Positions 25,139-33,740 of a DNA stretch of 34,749 nucleotides are shown here, piece after piece (the first letter of the stretch is position 1; each line of letters starts with the position of its first letter). A model generated the notes under the pieces. It worked only from the letters and a program-made list of their open reading frames with translations, made no database searches and was not told where the DNA came from. Position numbers and translations under genes: made by a program. This DNA comes from JBGFRR01 sp041695045 (GTDB lineage: Bacteria > Bacteroidota > Ignavibacteria > UBA10030): positions 1 to 34,749 of the forward strand of contig JBGFRR010000090.1 of assembly GCA_041695045.1 (NCBI GenBank), written 5' to 3'.

Positions 25139-25175
25139 AAAAAAAATGTAGGGGCGACCCATGGGTCGTCCCTAC
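25139..25175 (-). terminator. Strong palindromic terminator after nagA
   Basis: Two 13-base arms, GTAGGGGCGACCC (25148-25160) and GGGTCGTCCCTAC (25163-25175), pair with a single mismatch that is G-U in RNA. On the minus strand a run of eight T residues (25146-25139) follows. It lies about 40 bases beyond the nagA stop. The sequence also resembles GTAGGGGCGACCC-type dispersed palindromes known from environmental genomes. Confidence 0.82.
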
Positions 25176-25215
25176 CTGATGCTATGACAAGATCCCCTGT
25201 GCCTCTTCGTATCTC

Positions 25216-26388
25216 TCAGTCCATCTGCCCGTTCCTCTGATACTTGATCTTGCCCTCATAGACAGTCATCTGTACCTCGAAATCTTTATTCATCACAACA
25301 AGGTCAGCATCCTTGCCGACGGCTAAAATACCCTTATGGTGTTCCAGGCCGAGCACCTTTGCGCCGTTCAAGGAGGCCATCCGCACGGCATGGGTGAGCG
25401 GCACCTCCACGAGTTCCACCATGCATTTGATGGCCTGTTCCATCGTTAATGTGCTGCCGGCAAGCGTCCCGTCTTCCAAATAGGCCTTCTTATCCTTCAC
25501 GAGGATATTCTGGTCCATAAACGTGTATTCTCCATCCGACATACCCGAGGCGCGAATAGCGTCGGTGATGAGAAGAATACCCCCATCGCCTTTGACCTGA
25601 TAGATGAGCTTCATGACGGCGGGGTGAACATGGATACCGTCGGCAATCAGTTCGACTTTGAGTTCGTTGTGCAGCATAGCGGCCACACTCACGCCGGGGT
25701 TACGATGATGGAAGGGCTTCATCGCGTTGAACATATGCGTCACATGGGCGGCGCCGTTGTCGATGGCATTCAGCACTTCCTGATAGCTTGCCGACGAATG
25801 CCCGATGGAAAGAACGACATCGTTCTTGGCAGCCGCACGCATTACCTCTTCAACGCCGGGTAACTCCGGAGCAATCGTCATTAAGCGGATGTATCCCTGG
25901 CTGACCGCGTAAAGCTTGTTCCATCGCTCGACGTTGGGCTCCCAGAGATATTCTGCCTTCATCGCGCCGTGTAGTTCCTTGTTGATGAACGGCCCTTCTA
26001 AATGTATTCCCCACACATTGGAGCCCTTTGCGCTCTTGCAAAAATCAGCAATTCGCTTCACATCAGTGATTAAGTCCGGCTCCGGTTTGCTGTAGAGAGC
26101 TGCGAGCATCCCTGTCGTGCCGTGCTGAAAAAAGAACTCCGATATCTTTTCTACGGCCTTAAAGCTCATGTCTGCAAAACCATGGCCGCCGCCGCCATGA
26201 ACGAGGAGGTCGATAAAGCCCGGCGTCAGGGTCATTCCTTCGAAATCGTACGTTCGGAGCGAGGCAGGAATATCCACCTCATCCGCTTCACCGATGGCGG
26301 CGATCTTTTTGCCTTCCACAATTACCGAGCCGTTCTTGATGACGCGGAATGGGGTAACGATATCGACGTGCTGAATGACAAAACTCAT
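25216..26388 (-). CDS. nagA: N-acetylglucosamine-6-phosphate deacetylase
   Basis: This amidohydrolase removes acetate from GlcNAc-6-phosphate, feeding amino-sugar recycling from peptidoglycan or chitin. It has 390 residues. The metal and active-site signatures are visible: PGFIDLLVHGGGG, GIHLEGPF (Glu ligand), SIGHSSA and HVTHMFNAM (His ligands), and LITDAI (catalytic Asp). The C-terminal KGILAVGKDADLVVMNKDF is typical of the superfamily. The start overlaps the rpe stop as ATGA. nagB is not in the window. Confidence 0.94.
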   Translation of the reverse strand: MSFVIQHVDIVTPFRVIKNGSVIVEGKKIAAIGEADEVDIPASLRTYDFEGMTLTPGFIDLLVHGGGGHGFADMSFKAVEKISEFFFQHGTTGMLAALYSKPEPDLITDVKRIADFCKSAKGSNVWGIHLEGPFINKELHGAMKAEYLWEPNVERWNKLYAVSQGYIRLMTIAPELPGVEEVMRAAAKNDVVLSIGHSSASYQEVLNAIDNGAAHVTHMFNAMKPFHHRNPGVSVAAMLHNELKVELIADGIHVHPAVMKLIYQVKGDGGILLITDAIRASGMSDGEYTFMDQNILVKDKKAYLEDGTLAGSTLTMEQAIKCMVELVEVPLTHAVRMASLNGAKVLGLEHHKGILAVGKDADLVVMNKDFEVQMTVYEGKIKYQRNGQMD

Positions 26389-27062
26389 GATGCTGGAGTC
26401 CTTTGTTCGATACTCGTACGGAGCCTCTGCATCGCTTCTGCGATGGTTCCCTGACGAAACACCGATGTGCCGGCGACCAGCACGTCCGCGCCGGCTTCGA
26501 CAACGCCCTGAGCATTCGAGACATCGATTCCGCCATCGACCTCGAGGGAGATCGATCGTCCGGCCTCTGCGATGAGCGTGCGTGCCTCAGCAAGTTTCTG
26601 CAGTGAGCCGGGGATGAATGACTGACCGCCAAAGCCGGGATTGACAGACATGATGAGGATGAGGTCAACATCCCCCAGCACTTCCGTGAGGGTTGCGACG
26701 GGTGTGGCCGGGTTGATTGCCACTCCTGCTCGCGCTCCAAGTTCCTTGATGCGCATGACCGTGCGATGGAGATGTCTGCACGCTTCCTGGTGAACAGTGA
26801 TGCAATCGGCGCCAGCGTTCCGGAAATCCTTTACGTAGCGATCCGGCTCTTTAATCATCAGATGCGTGTCCAGCGGGAGCTTCGTGATTGCACGGATGCT
26901 TTCAATCACCGGCGGACCGAAAGATATGTTTGGAACGAAGCGTCCGTCCATCACGTCGAGGTGAAACCAATCTGCACCTGCTTCTTCTGCTTGGCGCAGT
27001 TGTTCGCTCAGACGAGAGAAATCCGCAGCAAGGACTGACGGTGCGATAAGAATACGAGGCAT
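26385..27062 (-). CDS. rpe: Ribulose-phosphate 3-epimerase
   Basis: This TIM-barrel enzyme of the pentose phosphate pathway interconverts ribulose-5-P and xylulose-5-P. It has 225 residues, standard length. IAPSVLAADFSRL is at the start, and WFHLDVMDGRFVPNISFG near 32-49 holds metal and catalytic His34, Asp36 and Asp39. MSVNPGFGGQSFIP and SLEVDGGID (second catalytic Asp) follow. It starts 2 bases after the PASTA gene and its stop overlaps nagA, so the three form one operon. Confidence 0.96.
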   Translation of the reverse strand: MPRILIAPSVLAADFSRLSEQLRQAEEAGADWFHLDVMDGRFVPNISFGPPVIESIRAITKLPLDTHLMIKEPDRYVKDFRNAGADCITVHQEACRHLHRTVMRIKELGARAGVAINPATPVATLTEVLGDVDLILIMSVNPGFGGQSFIPGSLQKLAEARTLIAEAGRSISLEVDGGIDVSNAQGVVEAGADVLVAGTSVFRQGTIAEAMQRLRTSIEQRTPAS

Positions 27063-27064
27063 GG

Positions 27065-27832
27065 TCAGTTTTCGTGGAGTGGCCGCGGTTCGCCTTTGCG
27101 TGTGACAACAAGGTCGATTGCTTGTCCGATCGGCGCGAGCTCACCACCGCGAGGGTATTGGTCAATGATGGTGTTCGGGAGCATATCGGGCTGAGGCTGA
27201 TAGACAATGTTGCCGATAGTGAAGCCTGCCTGCAGAATGAGCCGCTCTCCTTCTGCCAGTGTTTTACGCAGAAGCGACGGTACGGGGATCTGATCTTTGC
27301 TGGGCCCCTGACTGACCGTAACATCCACCACGGTGCCCATAGCAACCTTGACGGATTCCGGAATTGCTTGCTCCATCACTGTGTTCACGGGGAATTCGAC
27401 CGACACTTCATACGTCACGTTGCCTACGGTCAGCCCGAACCGTTCCAACGCAAATGCCGCGTCTCGAACAGTCCTGCCTCGCAATGATGGAACGAGAACC
27501 ATCGGCTCCCCGCCGCTCACCGTTAAGTAGACACCACGACCAAACTTGACTTCTGCGCCAGCGGACGGATTCTGCAGTGCTACGGCCCCTACGGGATACT
27601 TGGCATCCGGTCTCTCTTCGGCCTTCTTTCCTTCAAGTCCATGATCTGCAAGGACTTTAACCGCTTCGTCAAACGGCAGGCCGGTGACATCTGGAACCTT
27701 TGTCGTTTTGCCTTGTTGAACATACTGCGGCATGATGACATTATCGACCAGGACGAAGAGGAGTAAGGCCCCGCCGCCGGAAAAGAGAAGGAATTTGAGT
27801 GTCGAACGGATGTAGGACTTGAGACGAGCCAT
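27065..27832 (-). CDS. Membrane-anchored protein with three PASTA domains
   Basis: This 255-residue protein has one N-terminal transmembrane helix (LKFLLFSGGGALLLFVLVDNVI) and three tandem PASTA domains (about 45-110, 112-180, 182-250) facing the periplasm. Each has the proline-rich entry (VPDVTG, VPSLRG, VPSLLR). PASTA domains usually bind peptidoglycan fragments or act as spacers. No kinase or transpeptidase domain is present. I start at ATG 27832. An in-frame ATG at 27859 lies within the predicted promoter, and neither start has an SD. The rpe gene follows 2 bases later. Confidence 0.9.
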   Translation of the reverse strand: MARLKSYIRSTLKFLLFSGGGALLLFVLVDNVIMPQYVQQGKTTKVPDVTGLPFDEAVKVLADHGLEGKKAEERPDAKYPVGAVALQNPSAGAEVKFGRGVYLTVSGGEPMVLVPSLRGRTVRDAAFALERFGLTVGNVTYEVSVEFPVNTVMEQAIPESVKVAMGTVVDVTVSQGPSKDQIPVPSLLRKTLAEGERLILQAGFTIGNIVYQPQPDMLPNTIIDQYPRGGELAPIGQAIDLVVTRKGEPRPLHEN

Positions 27833-27846
27833 GTGAAAGGTGGATG

Positions 27847-27875
27847 AATATAACCACATTTCGCCAGAGTTTCAA
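27847..27875 (-). promoter_or_regulatory. Sigma70-type promoter for PASTA-rpe-nagA
   Basis: On the minus strand -35 TTGAAA (27875-27870) and -10 TATATT (27852-27847) are separated by 17 bases. The transcription start would be near 27840, only about 8 bases before ATG 27832. The mRNA would therefore be nearly leaderless, which agrees with the lack of an SD. Confidence 0.75.
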
Positions 27876-27904
27876 CCACAACACCGAAAGCCTGTTTTCG
27901 AAGA

Positions 27905-27933
27905 TTGACACAAGACTGAAACTTTTGTACTGT
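27905..27933 (+). promoter_or_regulatory. Promoter of the plus-strand radical SAM/glycosyltransferase cluster
   Basis: A perfect -35 TTGACA (27905-27910) is followed after 17 bases by TACTGT (27928-27933), which keeps the three most conserved -10 bases. It is back-to-back with the PASTA promoter, with 29 bases between the two -35 boxes. The predicted leader of about 50 bases ends in AAAGGAGGA at 27987-27995. Confidence 0.6.
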
Positions 27934-28002
27934 CTCGTTGAAGGCAGTCCAGCTTCCGCCTAAGCGTGGCAACCGGAGTTATCGAGAAAGGAGGAGATCG
28001 AT

Positions 28003-28926
28003 ATCTCGCACAACCAACTTGCTACCGCCTCCCCGCTCCAAAAAGATATACTGAAAGTCCTCTCGTATTTCGACATCTTTGAGCATCCCCTCACAGCAGA
28101 GGAGATCTACGCGTTTTTGCCGTCGGACTCTGCCAGTCCGTCGCAAGTGACACACGCGTGCAATGTCGGTCCTCTCATCTCCATTGTAACTCAGAATCGC
28201 GGGTACTACTCACTCAATACCGACTGCGTCCGATTGGTTGACATCCGGAAGGAAAAAGAACAGCGGGCCGTGCGTCACTGGAAAGCGGCAATTCTGATGA
28301 CTGCAATCATCCGCCGGTTTCCTTTTGTTCGAGCTGTTTTTGTTTCCGGCGAGCTTTCGAAAGGCATCGCCAGTAAGAACGGCGACGTCGATTATGTCGT
28401 CGTCACCGCGAACGAACGTCTCTGGATTTGCCGCACCCTCCTCATCCTCTTCAAAAAGATTTTCCTTCTGAACAGCAAGAAGTATTTTTGTCTGAATCAT
28501 TTCATCACGGAGCACAACCTTGAGGTTCACGAAAAGAATGTCTACACGGCTCTTGAAATCGGAACGCTCAAGCCGCTCTACAATGCTCGGCTGTTCTACC
28601 GGTACTTAGACGCAAACCCTTGGGTCTCCTCTTTCCTTCCGAACGTCTGGCCAACCAATGGTGTCGATAAGCGATTCAGGCAGTCCATCGTGCAACGAAT
28701 TTTCGAATCATTGTTCCCCAACGCTTTTGCATCGAAGCTTGATGCCCGGCTTTTAGAATTCTGGAAGCGCGTCTGGAAGAAAAGATATCCTAACTTCTCA
28801 AACGAAAAGCGGTCAACAATCTTTCGCTCGACTCCCGATCTCTCGACAGCCTATCATGGCGACTTCGCTGGAACGATCTTGACGAAATACCAGGAACGAC
28901 TGCGACAATTTGGTCTCGATGGCTGA
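28003..28926 (+). CDS. Nucleotidyltransferase-fold protein with winged-helix-like N-terminus, no canonical start codon
   Basis: The only ATG-initiated frame begins at 28117. The same frame is open from 27964, though, and its sequence (LQKDILKVLSYFDIFEHPLTAEEIY) matches the N-terminal helix region of this protein type. A strong SD, AAAGGAGGA at 27987-27995, sits 7 bases before ATC 28003, giving about 307 residues. No ATG, GTG or TTG occurs in frame there. The nucleotidyltransferase-type motif is SGELSKGIASKNGDVDYVVV, with the D-x-D pair. The substrate is unknown. Its end overlaps the first radical SAM gene by 8 bases. Confidence 0.75.
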   Translation: MSHNQLATASPLQKDILKVLSYFDIFEHPLTAEEIYAFLPSDSASPSQVTHACNVGPLISIVTQNRGYYSLNTDCVRLVDIRKEKEQRAVRHWKAAILMTAIIRRFPFVRAVFVSGELSKGIASKNGDVDYVVVTANERLWICRTLLILFKKIFLLNSKKYFCLNHFITEHNLEVHEKNVYTALEIGTLKPLYNARLFYRYLDANPWVSSFLPNVWPTNGVDKRFRQSIVQRIFESLFPNAFASKLDARLLEFWKRVWKKRYPNFSNEKRSTIFRSTPDLSTAYHGDFAGTILTKYQERLRQFGLDG

Positions 28927-30394
28927 CATCCTCCTCACACATTCCTACTTCCTCCGCTTCGACCCGAAAGAATATCGGGCGATGCAGCCCTATCCTCCGC
29001 TCGGCACCCTCTATGCCGCAAGCGTTCTCCGACAACAGGGCTTCACCGTCGCGCTACACGACGTAATGTTAGCCGAGAGCGAGGAAGATATCCTTCCAGC
29101 ACTGCAGCAACATCAACCGCGGCTCGTTGTCATTTATGACGACCAATTCAACTACCTCACAAAAATGTGTCTCAGCCGGATGCGCGCAGCGGCGTTCCGG
29201 ATGACGCAACTCGCCAAAGGGCACGGCTGCACCGTTGCTATCTTTAGCTCGGACGCCACCGACCATTTCGACAAATATTTCGCGCACGGGACAGACTACG
29301 TCATCTGCGGAGAAGCGGAACGGACGCTCACCGAGCTTGCAGAGCATCTGCTGCGCGGCAAACCAAAACCGATTGATAGCATTCACGGCTTAGCGTACCG
29401 ACAGAATGGCTCGTTCGCACGCACGCAAAAGCGAGAGCTGGTGGCGCACTTAGACGAGCTGCCCTTCCCTGCTTGGGACATTGTCGATATCGAAACATAC
29501 CGCCGTATCTGGAAAGAGCGCCATGGCTACTTCTCTCTCAATCTTGTCACAACCCGCGGATGCCCCTTCCACTGCAACTGGTGCGCCAAGCCGATTTACG
29601 GTCAGGTTTATCATAGTCGCAGCCCGGAGAATGTTGTGGAGGAAATGAAGTTCTTAAAGCGATTTGCCAATCCCGATCATATTTGGTTCGCCGACGACAT
29701 CTTCGGCCTGAAACCCGGCTGGGTGACAACGTTTGACGATGTGGTGAATCGCGAGGATGCGAAGATCCCCTTCAAATGCCTGTCTCGAGTGGATTTGCTG
29801 CTGAAGGAAAACAACATTCGACATCTTCAACATGCGGGCTGTCAAACTGTTTGGGTGGGAGCGGAATCGGGCTCACAGAAGGTCCTCGATGCAATGGAGA
29901 AAGGCACGACTATCGACCAGATTTACGAAGCCACGGCACTGCTCCACAACGCCGGGATACAGGTTGGTTTCTTCCTGCAGTTCGGTTATCCGGGCGAAAC
30001 AAAAGAGGATATCGAAAAGACGCTACAGGTTGTGAAAGATTGCCAGCCGGATGAAATTGGCATCTCGGTATCCTATCCCCTGCCGGGGACGAAGTTTTAC
30101 GAGCGGGTGAAGGCACAGTTGGGAGAGAAACAGAACTGGGTGGATAGTCAGGATTTAGAGCTGATGTTTGCAGGCGAGTATCATCCCGATTTCTACCGAA
30201 CGCTGCATCGCGTCGTTCACAAGAAGTTCAGTGTCTGGAGAGGTTTAAGGGCAACGAAAGAACTCCTTCGCACTCCCTCACAGCTCGATCAGCGATCACT
30301 CCGACACGTAGCGTCGATGATTTACCACGGCGTTACGCTCCCATTGGAACTTCGGCGGCTGCGTTCACTCGAGCGTCTACAAGTTCTGCCATGA
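28919..30394 (+). CDS. B12-binding-domain radical SAM protein (first of tandem pair)
   Basis: This 491-residue protein has an N-terminal cobalamin-binding-like Rossmann domain (about 1-150; PYPPLGTLYAASVLRQQG, YVICGEAERTLTEL). A radical SAM core follows with the iron-sulfur motif CPFHCNWC (Cys215, Cys219, Cys222). GAESGSQKVLDAMEKG and FFLQFGYPGETKEDIE are typical of the class. Such enzymes carry out radical methylations, ring changes or similar steps in lipid, glycan or natural-product pathways. I chose ATG 28919 over TTG 28910. The DxHxxG cobalamin motif is not obvious, so B12 binding is inferred from family. Confidence 0.92.
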   Translation: MADILLTHSYFLRFDPKEYRAMQPYPPLGTLYAASVLRQQGFTVALHDVMLAESEEDILPALQQHQPRLVVIYDDQFNYLTKMCLSRMRAAAFRMTQLAKGHGCTVAIFSSDATDHFDKYFAHGTDYVICGEAERTLTELAEHLLRGKPKPIDSIHGLAYRQNGSFARTQKRELVAHLDELPFPAWDIVDIETYRRIWKERHGYFSLNLVTTRGCPFHCNWCAKPIYGQVYHSRSPENVVEEMKFLKRFANPDHIWFADDIFGLKPGWVTTFDDVVNREDAKIPFKCLSRVDLLLKENNIRHLQHAGCQTVWVGAESGSQKVLDAMEKGTTIDQIYEATALLHNAGIQVGFFLQFGYPGETKEDIEKTLQVVKDCQPDEIGISVSYPLPGTKFYERVKAQLGEKQNWVDSQDLELMFAGEYHPDFYRTLHRVVHKKFSVWRGLRATKELLRTPSQLDQRSLRHVASMIYHGVTLPLELRRLRSLERLQVLP

Positions 30395-31782
30395 GACTCC
30401 TGCTGACACACGGTTACTACTTGCATGAGGATTGCCACGAGCGGCGTATCATGAAGCCGTATCCACCGCTTGGAATTCTCTACCTTTCTGCCTACCTCAA
30501 GGCAAAGGGACACGATGTCGGTGTGTTCGACAGTACGTTTACGACGAAAGATGAATTCCGCTTGTTCATTGACTCGCACCGTCCGGCGATTGTCGGTATC
30601 TACTGCAACTTGATGACGAAGCTGAACGTGTTGGCGATGATTCGATTTTGCAAGGAGCGCGGGGGCATTGTGATCCTCGGTGGACCAGAACCACCGTACT
30701 ACTCAAAAGAGTTTTTAGATTCGGGTGCAGACGTAGTGGTCGTAGGAGAAGGAGAGGTCACGCTCGACGAACTTTTGCGTGCTCTATTGACCCACGGTGT
30801 GCATCACTTACACAATATTCCCGGCATTGTGTTCCGCGATGAAAAGAACAATATCGTTCACACTCAACCGCGTTCCCTTATCCAAGACCTCGATACTATC
30901 CCCCTTCCCGACCGAGATGCGGTTTCCATTGAGCAGTACATCGAAACGTGGCGGCGCCATCATGGACTTGGGTCGGTTTCCCTCGTCACAGCACGCGGAT
31001 GCCCCTATACCTGCAAGTGGTGCAGCCATGGCGTTTACGGCTTTACCCATCGGCGACGCTCTGTGAGCAATGTCGTCAACGAAGTAGAGTATCTTCTTGC
31101 ACGCTATCGCCCTGATATGATGTGGATTGCCGACGATGTTTTTACCATCAGCCATAAGTGGTTCTATGGATACTATGAAGAAATGAAGCGACGAGAGCTA
31201 AAGGTTCCGTTTGAATGTATCTCACGAGCAGATCGGCTCACGGAAGATGTGCTTGCAAAGATGGCAGACCTTGGTTGTTACCGGATTTGGTTGGGTTCGG
31301 AAAGCGGCTCCCAGCGTATTCTCGATGCAATGTCGCGTGGCGTCACGGCTGAGGAAATCCGACAGATGACGCGGATTGCTCACCGTTACGGCATCCAGGT
31401 GGGGCTGTTTGTGATGTTCGGATACGAAGGTGAGACCGAGGATGACATTCTCGCAACCATCGAGCACTTGAAACGGACGAACGCCGATACGTTCCTCACC
31501 ACAGTCGCTTATCCCATTAAAGGGACGGAGTATTATGCTGATGTAGAATCGAGAATCGTCGCCGCGCTCCCCTGGGATCGGAGGACGGAACGCCTGTTGG
31601 AGGTTCGCGGTCGACCAACGAAGAGCTACTACTGGTTTGCCCAACGGCGTATGACGAATGAAGTGTTGCTGCATCAATTATCAAAGAACGGACAAAAACA
31701 GCTACGACGCCGAGTAGTTGCGTTGACGAAAGCGACAATCGCACGGCTCGGAATGCATCTCACACGACAATGGATAACGTGA
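30391..31782 (+). CDS. B12-binding-domain radical SAM protein (second of tandem pair)
   Basis: This 463-residue paralogue of the preceding gene has the same architecture: MKPYPPLGILYLSAYLKAKGH at the start, GGPEPPYYSKEFLDSGADVVVVGEGE near 97-122, and the cluster motif CPYTCKWC (Cys204, Cys208, Cys211). GSESGSQRILDAMSRG and FVMFGYEGETEDDI then follow. It starts in an ATGA overlap with the first copy. The shared YPPLG and ESGSQ segments suggest an old tandem duplication with divergence, so the two probably act on successive intermediates (inference). Confidence 0.92.
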   Translation: MRLLLTHGYYLHEDCHERRIMKPYPPLGILYLSAYLKAKGHDVGVFDSTFTTKDEFRLFIDSHRPAIVGIYCNLMTKLNVLAMIRFCKERGGIVILGGPEPPYYSKEFLDSGADVVVVGEGEVTLDELLRALLTHGVHHLHNIPGIVFRDEKNNIVHTQPRSLIQDLDTIPLPDRDAVSIEQYIETWRRHHGLGSVSLVTARGCPYTCKWCSHGVYGFTHRRRSVSNVVNEVEYLLARYRPDMMWIADDVFTISHKWFYGYYEEMKRRELKVPFECISRADRLTEDVLAKMADLGCYRIWLGSESGSQRILDAMSRGVTAEEIRQMTRIAHRYGIQVGLFVMFGYEGETEDDILATIEHLKRTNADTFLTTVAYPIKGTEYYADVESRIVAALPWDRRTERLLEVRGRPTKSYYWFAQRRMTNEVLLHQLSKNGQKQLRRRVVALTKATIARLGMHLTRQWIT

Positions 31783-32579
31783 ACGTCTTGGATCATACGC
31801 TGGCACAGAGCAGTCCGTTTGATGCTCTTGCAGATCATTATGATGAGCTGTTTGAGACAAGCCTCATCACACGATGGTTGCGAGAACGGGTCTACGCAGA
31901 AATTCAACGGCGCATCCCGCCGGGGAGCTCCGTACTTGACCTTGCCTGTGGGACGGGTACCGATGCTCTTGAACTGGTCGAACGAGGGTATAGAGTGTTG
32001 GGGGTTGATAGCTCGGCAGGCATGATCGAAAACGCGATTCGAAAAGCTGCGGGTAAAGACAATGTGCAATTCCGTCAAAGCTCTTTTGAGGCTCTTACAA
32101 AAACTGTCCATAGCCAATTTGACGTCGTGCTTTCAAACTTTGGTGGACTCAATTGTACGCAGCAATTGCGCTCCGTGTGCAGGGACATTGCACAGCTCAC
32201 GCGTTCAGGAGGGTACTTTGTAGGCGTCATCATGCCGCCTTTTGCTCTGTGGGAATTTCTTTATGCATTTAGACGCTTGGACCCATCATTTGCGATACGC
32301 CGCCACGGGATCGATGGACGCACAGTAAGTATTGGAGGAAAGGATGTGCGAGTTCATTATCACTCGACACAGAGTGGGCACAAAGCGCTGAAAGAGTGGT
32401 TCCTTATTGAAAAAGTCGCCGGATTCAACATCATTGTTCCGCCTCCCACCTTGAAGCGCTTTGTCTCTCGTCATCCCGGCCTTGTTCGCACACTGATTCA
32501 AATAGAAGCGCGGGTCGAACGTCTTCCTTTACTCCGTTCTCTTGGAGACCACTACATGATTATCGGCCGTCGACGATGA
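31770..32579 (+). CDS. Class I SAM-dependent methyltransferase
   Basis: This 269-residue enzyme has SAM-binding motif I VLDLACGTGTDALEL at 55-69 and the acidic ribose-binding residue in VLGVDSSAGMIENA near 77-90. FDVVLSNFGGLNC serves as motif IV. The family includes methyltransferases for small molecules, lipids and sugars, so the acceptor cannot be named. Its start overlaps the second radical SAM gene by 13 bases, which places it in the same pathway. A 30-base gap separates it from the next glycosyltransferase. Confidence 0.9.
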   Translation: MDNVNVLDHTLAQSSPFDALADHYDELFETSLITRWLRERVYAEIQRRIPPGSSVLDLACGTGTDALELVERGYRVLGVDSSAGMIENAIRKAAGKDNVQFRQSSFEALTKTVHSQFDVVLSNFGGLNCTQQLRSVCRDIAQLTRSGGYFVGVIMPPFALWEFLYAFRRLDPSFAIRRHGIDGRTVSIGGKDVRVHYHSTQSGHKALKEWFLIEKVAGFNIIVPPPTLKRFVSRHPGLVRTLIQIEARVERLPLLRSLGDHYMIIGRRR

Positions 32580-32609
32580 CGGAGCTTTTACTGTTCCACT
32601 GTTGTCATC

Positions 32610-33740
32610 ATGCATATTACCTACCTCAATTACTACTACGATGCCGAGCTGACAAGCGTCGATGAACTTCTTCGGAAGTATCATTCATCAGTCGAATGGT
32701 GCCGTGCGATTCGGCGTGCGGGGGCAGAGCGAGTTTCGGTCGTGCAACGATTTCGAATGCCATCGATAGAACATGTCGATGGTGTCGAATATCATTTTGT
32801 ACGTGATGACTTACCGCCAAAACTCCGCCCCTGGCATTTTCCGACTCTTGCCCATCGTTCCGTTACGTCCCTTGTGCCCACCCTCGTTCATCTCAATGGA
32901 TCGATGCTTTCATTCAAGCGGCTGAGAGAAATCCTCAACGATGGAACGGCAACAGTCTGGCAACACCATGGTGGCGGTCCGCCGAACTTTCCAAAACGAC
33001 TTGTGTAGAGGCATGGCTTTCGATACATCGATGGTTTTCTCTTTACATCCGTCGAGCACGTGCGACCCTGGCGCGAGGCAAGGCTCATCGGGATAGACCG
33101 ACAGGTGTATGAAATTACAGAAGCGTCATCGACGTTTGAACCATCCGACCCTATGCGAAAGAAACGCGAACTTAACCTCCAGGGGAACGAGGTGTTCTTG
33201 TGGGTGGGAAGGCTGAACCACAATAAAGACCCCCGTACCGTGCTTCGTGGGTTTGCGCACATCGTTCCCCGTTGTATGAATCCACTGCTCATGATGGTTT
33301 ACAACAACGATGAGCTTCTCACAGACGTCCGCTCTGAGGTTACCAGATTAGGCATCGAGCGGCATGTCCGCTTCGTTGGAGCCGTTCCGTACGACCGGCT
33401 TCCCTCGTATTACAGTGCTGCTGATTACTTCGTTCTCGGAAGCCATGACGAGGGGAGTGGGTTCGCTCTCCTCGAAGCGCTTGCATGCGGTGTCACACCG
33501 ATTGTGACCGATATCCCTTCTTTTCGGGCCATAACGAGGAACGGAACCGTCGGAGCGTTGTGGAAACCGGGCGACACGGATTCTTTTGTGCAGGCTTTTC
33601 ACAAAACAAAACAGAGTTCTTCAAGCCGGCAATCGGTCAGGACATACTTTGAACGAGAGCTGAGCTACGATGTTCTTGGCAAGAAAGCGCTGAGGTTATA
33701 CGAGGAAATCGTTCGACGGAAGAATGGAGGAGGCAGATGA
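32610..33740 (+). pseudogene. GT4-family glycosyltransferase interrupted by an in-frame amber codon
   Basis: Positions 32610-33008 encode the N-terminal part (132 residues, MHITYLNYYYD... to PPNFPKRLV). After TAG at 33006 the same frame continues without a break (RHGFRYIDGFLFTSVEH...) to 33740. The downstream part has GT4 hallmarks: FLWVGRLNHNKDPRTVLRGF, RHVRFVGAVPYDRLPSYYSAADYFVLGSHDEGSGFALLEALACG with the E-x7-E pair. Joined, it would be 376 residues, a normal GT4 size. A CAG to TAG change would explain the stop. The end overlaps the next glycosyltransferase as ATGA. Without readthrough the gene is inactive; a base-call error is equally possible. Confidence 0.85.
33006..33008 (+). other. 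In-frame TAG stop inside the glycosyltransferase gene
   Basis: The codon follows CTT-GTG and precedes AGG-CAT-GGC. Homology is continuous on both sides with no frame change, so this is a single nonsense codon rather than an indel. Confidence 0.85.

Noticed and set aside
28910..28918. TTG start for the first radical SAM gene
   Set aside because: It adds three residues; the ATG at 28919 directly begins the conserved ADILLTHSYF segment.
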